Assembly: GCA_002392385.1 (NCBI GenBank)
Contig: DGGX01000097.1
Coordinates: forward strand, 655 to 17,206
From: Lachnospiraceae bacterium UBA3863
GTDB lineage: Bacteria; Bacillota; Clostridia; Lachnospirales; Lachnospiraceae
Direction: 5' to 3'
Length of the DNA: 16,552 nt
A model generated the notes under the pieces. It saw only the letters and a program-made list of their open reading frames with translations, was not told the DNA's origin and did no database searches. Below, one piece after another: positions 13,285 through 16,552 of the stretch. A program made the translations under genes and the position numbers. Numbering within the stretch: the first letter of the stretch is position 1; every line of letters starts with the position of its first letter.

Positions 13285-13336
13285 TCCGCCCTTCCAGCGG
13301 TTGTGAACACATCTTCACAACCGTCAGAAGGGCGGA
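13285..13336 (+). repeat. fifth, diverged palindrome of the array
   Basis: Outer arms TCCGCCCTTC (13285-13294) and GAAGGGCGGA (13327-13336) enclose an inner stem CGGTTGTGAA / TTCACAACCG (13298-13307 with 13314-13323). Aligned to the array the core is again 44 nt (13289-13332), 72 bp after the fourth unit. The right inner arm CTTCACAACC is identical to that of the first unit. The outer stem is completely different but still pairs. Confidence 0.75.
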
Positions 13337-13389
13337 GCTATCTATGCGCCGCAGCCACACAGACTTCGAGCGGCATGGCCGAGCATATC

Positions 13390-13419
13390 AAAAAAGGTGC
13401 CGCCTTCCGGCGGCACCTT
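13390..13419 (-). terminator. intrinsic terminator of the small membrane-protein gene
   Basis: AAGGTGCCGCC (13394-13404) pairs with GGCGGCACCTT (13409-13419) around TTCC. On the minus strand the stem is followed by six T residues (13395-13390). It lies 16 nt beyond the stop of the minus-strand gene. On the plus strand the tail is poor, though it could still slow transcription from the DUF1934 side. Confidence 0.88.
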
Positions 13420-13435
13420 GCTTCATATACAGTTT

Positions 13436-13909
13436 TTATTTGACCGGCTTGGCGCCAAGCTTTTCCTGAAGCTTGTCGATCTGGCGGCGGAACCAGCTCT
13501 TCTTGACGGGTTCGGCGGAGAGGTTGCCGCGAAGGCCCTTGACTTCGGCGATGTAGATGCCGCTGACCATGGCTTTGACCTGTTTTTTCACAGGGATGAG
13601 GTCAAAGCACTTCTCGTCGCAGATGAAGTTGAAATACTGGGGGCCGACCTTGGCGCGGACCACGGGGACCTTGGCGCGTCTGGAATACCAGGGAGCCTGG
13701 CTGATGACCTGCTCCGGGAGGCCTGATTCCTTCAGCCTGAGGCGCTTCTTGTCAATGACCAGAAGTGTCATGGGCTGCTTGGTGGCATTGATCTGTGCCT
13801 CCTGTTCGGCCTGCTGGTTCTGCATGCGCTGTCCCAGGAAATACAGGGCGACAAGGGCTGCAATTAGAACGATAAGAATGATTAAAAAGATAATCGTCGT
13901 TTTGCTCAA
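13436..13909 (-). CDS. small single-pass membrane protein, unknown function (TTG start)
   Basis: I do not assign a function. The predicted 157-residue protein has one N-terminal transmembrane helix (TTIIFLIILIVLIAALVALYF begins at residue 3), a short coiled-coil-prone Gln/Glu stretch (GQRMQNQQAEQEAQ), then a ~90-residue basic domain. That domain contains LLVIDKKRLRLKESGLPEQV, a KVPVVRAKVGPQYFNFICDEK segment and IPVKKQVKAMVSGIYIAEVKGL. It ends in a Lys/Arg-rich tail (KKSWFRRQIDKLQEKLG). I recall similar uncharacterised proteins from Lachnospiraceae; this is recollection, not a search. The start is a TTG at 13909, with GGGAGGTG (complement of 13916-13923) 6 nt upstream. The frame extends to another TTG at 13942, but that would put this ribosome binding site inside the gene. 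A promoter and a terminator flank it, so it is monocistronic. Confidence 0.8.
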   Translation of the reverse strand: MSKTTIIFLIILIVLIAALVALYFLGQRMQNQQAEQEAQINATKQPMTLLVIDKKRLRLKESGLPEQVISQAPWYSRRAKVPVVRAKVGPQYFNFICDEKCFDLIPVKKQVKAMVSGIYIAEVKGLRGNLSAEPVKKSWFRRQIDKLQEKLGAKPVK

Positions 13910-13947
13910 AGAAGGCACCTCCCATTCGATATCAATCGGCAATGCTT

Positions 13948-13976
13948 ATTCTATCATTCTTTGAAATGCTCGGCAA
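13948..13976 (-). promoter_or_regulatory. promoter of the small membrane-protein gene
   Basis: On the minus strand TTGCCG (13976-13971) and TAGAAT (13953-13948) are 17 nt apart. The predicted start of transcription is near 13941, about 30 nt before the TTG start codon. This supports the shorter protein, because the longer TTG at 13942 would lie at the very 5' end of the RNA. Confidence 0.6.
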
Positions 13977-14008
13977 TATGGAGTTCATATGAAAAGTTTC
14001 TTAAGAAA

Positions 14009-14147
14009 GGCCGTCCTGCAGATCCTTCAAGTTGCGGGCTTCTCCGGGATCAGAGGCCGTTCTTCAGGTCCTTCAAGTTGCGGGCTTCTTCGGGGTCAGA
14101 GGCCGTCCTTCAGGTCCTTCAGGATGCGGTCTTCTTCGGGGGTCAGG
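14009..14147 (-). repeat. 46-47-bp tandem triplication across the trmD stop codon
   Basis: Units at 14009-14054 and 14055-14100 (46 bp each) and 14101-14147 (47 bp) are near-identical; each begins GGCCGT on the plus strand. The third unit encodes the trmD C-terminus (LTPEEDRILKDLKDGL), and the stop codon at 14096-14098 is at its junction with the second. The other two are non-coding copies downstream of the stop. The length difference lies in a C-run (five versus four), so the copies are out of frame. Confidence 0.88.
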
Positions 14148-14926
14148 GAGCGGCCTTCGAGGAGGTCGGGGCGGCGGGCCAGTGTGAGGCGGAGGGACTC
14201 GCGCAGGCGCCAGAGGCGGATGCGTTCATGGTCGCCGCTGCGCAGGACATCGGGGACTTCCATGCCCTCACAGACGGCGGGCTGGGTGTACTGGGGGTAC
14301 TCGAGGAGGCCGTTTTCGAAGGATTCTTCCTGGGTGCTGGCGGCGCGCAGGGCGCCGGGCAGGAGGCGGACCACGGAATCCACGACCAGCATAGCCGCCG
14401 GTTCGCCGCCGGTCAGGATGTAGTCGCCGCAGGAGATCTCCTCATCCATGAAGGGCAGGATCCGGGCGTCGACGCCTTCGTAGTGTCCGCAGACCAGGAC
14501 CAGGTGGTCGATGCCGGCCAGGCGGTGGGCATCCTTCTGGCAATAGGTGTGGCCTGCCGGTGAGAAAAGGATGGTGTGCGCCTTCGGGCGCGCATCGGCA
14601 TCCGGGGTCCCGCCGCCGGCATCCGCACCGGTGTCGCAGGTGGCCGGGGCTGTGCCGGCAGGACAGGTTTCTGCGCCGCCGGGGCAGGCATCCGCCTCCC
14701 CCTTCACGGCCCGGAGGGCGTCCAGGACGGGCTGGCAGCGGAGGATCATGCCGGGGCCGCCGCCGAAGGGGGAGTCATCCACATGGCGGAAGCTTCCCGG
14801 GGCGTATTCGCGGATATCCACGATCTCCAGGTCCAGAAGGCCCTTGCGGACGGCGCGGGCGATGACGGGCCAGCCGGACAGGCCGGCCATCATTTCGGGG
14901 CAGACGGTCAGAATCGAGATACGCAT
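14096..14926 (-). CDS. trmD: tRNA (guanine37-N1)-methyltransferase with internal insertion
   Basis: TrmD methylates G37 next to the anticodon of certain tRNAs using S-adenosylmethionine, which prevents +1 frameshifting. This SPOUT-family protein has all the usual landmarks: ISILTVCPEMM (3-13), RHVDDSPFGGGPGM (47-60), the knot segments LVCGHYEGVD (144-153) and GDYILTGGE (167-175), DSVVRLLPG with the catalytic aspartate, and the C-terminal LLEYPQYTQPAVCEGMEVP. It has 276 residues, against about 240-250 normally. The excess is a ~39-residue Ala/Gly/Cys/Asp-rich stretch (77-115) between LRAVKG and AHTILFSPAG. The ATG at 14926 has GGGGAGGG (complement of 14935-14942) 8 nt upstream. It starts 1 nt after the stop of the gamma-carbonic-anhydrase gene, so translation is coupled. 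No convincing terminator follows. Confidence 0.95.
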   Translation of the reverse strand: MRISILTVCPEMMAGLSGWPVIARAVRKGLLDLEIVDIREYAPGSFRHVDDSPFGGGPGMILRCQPVLDALRAVKGEADACPGGAETCPAGTAPATCDTGADAGGGTPDADARPKAHTILFSPAGHTYCQKDAHRLAGIDHLVLVCGHYEGVDARILPFMDEEISCGDYILTGGEPAAMLVVDSVVRLLPGALRAASTQEESFENGLLEYPQYTQPAVCEGMEVPDVLRSGDHERIRLWRLRESLRLTLARRPDLLEGRSLTPEEDRILKDLKDGL

Positions 14927-14927
14927 G

Positions 14928-15668
14928 TCAGCAGCCCTCCCCTGCGGCCCGCAGCTGGCGGGCCATGGTCTTGCGGGCTTCCTCAGCCAGGGTGAGATAG
15001 TCACGGATGTTGACCTTGTTTTCGTCGATCTCGGCGTCCGTCATGGGACGGCGGACGCGGGCGGGGCTGCCCAGCACCAGCTGGGCGTCGGAAATGTGTG
15101 TCCGCTGGGTGACGAGGGCGCCGGCGCCGATCAGGCAGTCCTGGCCGGTCCGGACGTCGTTGAGAAGGATGGCGCCCATGCCGATGAGGGTGCGGTCGCC
15201 GACGGTGCTGCTGTGGACGACCGCGGCGTGCCCGATGGTCACCTCGTCGCCGATGACGACAGGGATGGCCTCGTCCACGTGGATGACGCAGTTGTCCTGC
15301 ACATTGCTGCGGCTGCCGATGCTGACAGAGGCCTGATCGCCCCGGATCACCGCGTTGTACCAGACAGAGCTCTCGCGGCCGATCGTCACGGCCCCCACGA
15401 TGCGGGCCCCCGGCGCGATATAGGTCTTCAGGCCGATGGTGACCTGACCCGAGATCGTGGCGCCGGCGCCGACGCAGACGCCTTCGCCCAGAGTCACGGT
15501 GCCGGAAATGCAGACCCCGGGTTCTATGCAGACGCCCGCCCCGAGAGTGACGGCGCCGGAAACGACCGAACCGGCCGCAAGGCAGACGTCCGCCCCGATC
15601 GTGACCGGTCCGCTGACGCGTGCGGCGGCAGTGATGGCTCCGGGGGCAGTATGCAGGTCAGTGTTCAT
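14928..15668 (-). CDS. gamma-carbonic-anhydrase-like protein with extended beta-helix
   Basis: This is a left-handed beta-helix (hexapeptide-repeat) protein of the gamma-carbonic anhydrase/YrdA/PaaY group, probably a zinc- or iron-dependent trimer in the cytoplasm. The catalytic core starts near residue 82 (TYIAPGARIVGAVTIG). It has SSVWYNAVIRGD (100-111), NVQD (122-125) and the three metal-binding histidines His130 (VIH), His147 (IGH) and His152 (VVH). Before the core, residues 18-89 are four extra 18-residue units of the type ISGTVTLGEGVCVGAGAT, each equal to one helix turn. The protein therefore has 246 residues, against a usual ~165-180. The ATG at 15668 has AGGAGA (complement of 15675-15680) 6 nt upstream and overlaps the end of the GH2 gene. 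Hydratase activity is not certain, as several family members lack it. Confidence 0.88.
   Translation of the reverse strand: MNTDLHTAPGAITAAARVSGPVTIGADVCLAAGSVVSGAVTLGAGVCIEPGVCISGTVTLGEGVCVGAGATISGQVTIGLKTYIAPGARIVGAVTIGRESSVWYNAVIRGDQASVSIGSRSNVQDNCVIHVDEAIPVVIGDEVTIGHAAVVHSSTVGDRTLIGMGAILLNDVRTGQDCLIGAGALVTQRTHISDAQLVLGSPARVRRPMTDAEIDENKVNIRDYLTLAEEARKTMARQLRAAGEGC
15402..15617 (-). repeat. 54-bp in-frame coding repeats in the gamma-carbonic-anhydrase gene
   Basis: Four consecutive 54-bp units encode 18-residue turns starting VSGPVTIGADVC, VSGAVTLGAGVC, ISGTVTLGEGVC and ISGQVTIGLKTY. A fifth, native turn (IVGAVTIGRESS) follows. DNA identity is highest between the second and third units, consistent with fairly recent in-frame duplication. 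Confidence 0.8.
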
Positions 15669-16552
15669 GCTGTATCTCCTGTCTGTGTGAAAATATTCCG
15701 GCCCATGCCTCGTCGATCTCCGCCCGGGCCGCGCGGACGGCGTCGGGGGTCATTTTGCAGAGGCTCCGGTCGTAGGTGAAGAGGCCGTTGATCTCGCCCT
15801 CCACGTCGGAGAGCTGGGTGTAGACGGCGGCGCAGAGTCCCGCGGGGAGCTGCGACAGGATGTCCCGGCGGACCAGGCGGACATAAGTCTCGGTCAGGGA
15901 CTGCTCGGAATCCAGGCTCCGATAGGCCTTCATGCCGTTGGCGGCGGTCAGACCCTCCACGCTGCGGGACAGGCCGCCGTATTCTGTCAGGGCCGCTGCC
16001 CTTTCGGCAGCGCGTGCCGCCGGGATCCGCAGCCTGCGAAAATAATTGTGTACGCTGTAGAAATCGCCGCCGCCCCGGTCGAACCATCCGCTGGCGGCAT
16101 CCACGGGGCGGGTGGGGTCCATGCGCCGTACCTCCTCCGCGATCCGGAGGGAGTCGAACTGGCCCCAGCCCTCGTTGAAGGGCACCCAGACGCAGACAGA
16201 GGGGTGAAAACGCAGCTCCTCCACCATCTCCCGGAGCTCGCGCCGGAAGGCTTCGCGTCCGGCGCTGTCCTGACGGCCGAGCCGGTCCATGTCGCGGACC
16301 GTTGTGTCCCCGATCCGGGTCTGGACGGCCGGCAGGATGTTGGGAAGGTTGGTCACCAGATTGGCGTTGTAGGAGCGGCCGCCGTTGACCGCGTCCTGCC
16401 AGACCAGCATCCCCAGCCGGTCGCAGTGATAATAGAAGCGCGACGCCTCCACCTTCACGTGTTTGCGCAGCATGTTGAAACCGAGCTCCCTGCAGGACTG
16501 GATATCCCATTCCAGGGCCGCGTCCGCGGGCGGGGTCATCAGGCTCTCCGGC
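15658..16552 (-). CDS. glycoside hydrolase family 2 protein, C-terminal part (truncated by window end)
   Basis: This is the catalytic TIM-barrel part of a GH2 glycosidase (beta-galactosidase/beta-glucuronidase superfamily); the substrate cannot be told from this fragment. Reading from the window edge, PESLMTPPADAALEWDIQ continues in frame, so the ATG at 16539 is internal and the gene starts outside the window. The typical segment LGFNMLRKHVKVEASRFYYHCDRLGMLVWQD is present. The acid/base glutamate lies in PFNEGWGQ (Glu123 counted from that ATG), and a candidate nucleophile lies in TEYGG (Glu187). The catalytic domain appears complete at its C-terminus (ILSQLPAGLCAAVYTQLSDVEGEINGLFTYDR). Its last codons overlap the following gamma-carbonic-anhydrase gene by 11 nt, so it is the upstream member of a three-gene operon ending in trmD. 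Confidence 0.9.
   Translation of the reverse strand, partial: PESLMTPPADAALEWDIQSCRELGFNMLRKHVKVEASRFYYHCDRLGMLVWQDAVNGGRSYNANLVTNLPNILPAVQTRIGDTTVRDMDRLGRQDSAGREAFRRELREMVEELRFHPSVCVWVPFNEGWGQFDSLRIAEEVRRMDPTRPVDAASGWFDRGGGDFYSVHNYFRRLRIPAARAAERAAALTEYGGLSRSVEGLTAANGMKAYRSLDSEQSLTETYVRLVRRDILSQLPAGLCAAVYTQLSDVEGEINGLFTYDRSLCKMTPDAVRAARAEIDEAWAGIFSHRQEIQHEH

Noticed and set aside
12977..13336. CRISPR array
   Set aside because: The 71-bp period and alternating segments suggested it, but the linkers are as conserved as the cores, the cores are long two-stem palindromes, and there are no cas genes.
12977..13336. Integron attC sites
   Set aside because: Imperfect palindromes between genes raised the idea, but there are no GTTRRRY/RYYYAAC ends, no cassette ORFs between units and no integrase.
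13997..14008. Perfect palindrome TTTCTTAAGAAA as the trmD terminator
   Set aside because: It has no loop and no GC stem; it cannot form a normal terminator hairpin and may be a chance AT-rich palindrome.
14927..15004. N-terminal extension of TrmD to 15004
   Set aside because: It would overlap the gamma-carbonic-anhydrase gene out of frame and add non-family sequence; the ATG at 14926 has a strong ribosome binding site and the family N-terminus.
14547..15779. 410-codon plus-strand frame opposite trmD and the gamma-carbonic anhydrase
   Set aside because: It is Asp/Ala/Gly/His-rich antisense translation of hexapeptide repeats, with no ribosome binding site or domain.

Overview
The window is a stretch of ordinary chromosome from a GC-rich Gram-positive bacterium, most likely a Clostridia/Lachnospiraceae-type Firmicute. 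The reasons are strong AGGAGG-type ribosome binding sites, sigma-A-like promoters, a two-subunit class 1B dihydroorotate dehydrogenase (pyrK-pyrD), a DUF1934 protein, PTS-linked dihydroxyacetone kinase subunits, and a small one-pass membrane protein of a kind I associate with Lachnospiraceae. The taxon is inferred; there is no rRNA here. I see no tRNA, CRISPR array, transposase, phage gene or classical defence system.

Layout. (1) 1-573: the 3' end of a glycogen phosphorylase gene and its terminator. (2) 629-3373: ddl and murF, which make D-Ala-D-Ala and add it to the peptidoglycan precursor, followed by palindromic repeats, one of which has become the terminator. (3) 3396-5751: a PTS-dependent dihydroxyacetone kinase operon, dhaK-dhaL-(terminator)-dhaM, with a strong promoter framed by a 12-bp inverted repeat. 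(4) 5786-7072 on the minus strand: pyrC, convergent with dhaM and divergent from the next block. (5) 7253-12952 on the plus strand: plsC-pyrK-pyrD-ispE-gntR-murI-DUF1934, tightly packed at first (pyrK overlaps plsC, gntR overlaps ispE by ATGA). It mixes phospholipid, pyrimidine, isoprenoid and cell-wall precursor synthesis. (6) 12953-13435: a non-coding convergent interval with a tandem array of structured palindromes. (7) 13436-13909 on the minus strand: a small membrane protein with a TTG start. (8) 14096-16552 on the minus strand: the end of a GH2 glycosidase, a gamma-carbonic-anhydrase-like protein and trmD, overlapping or nearly so.

Metabolically, most genes feed envelope growth and nucleotide supply: D-Glu from murI, D-Ala-D-Ala from ddl, the MurF step, phosphatidic acid from PlsC, isoprenoid precursors from IspE and orotate from PyrC/PyrKD.

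The unusual content is repeat-driven. A 44-nt two-stem palindrome recurs with an exact 71-bp period at two separate gene ends, and its base pairs covary. Short tandem duplications sit at or just after several stop codons (dhaK, dhaM, pyrK, trmD). Two housekeeping proteins carry in-frame expansions: a 39-residue linker in TrmD, and about four extra 18-residue beta-helix turns in the gamma-carbonic anhydrase.
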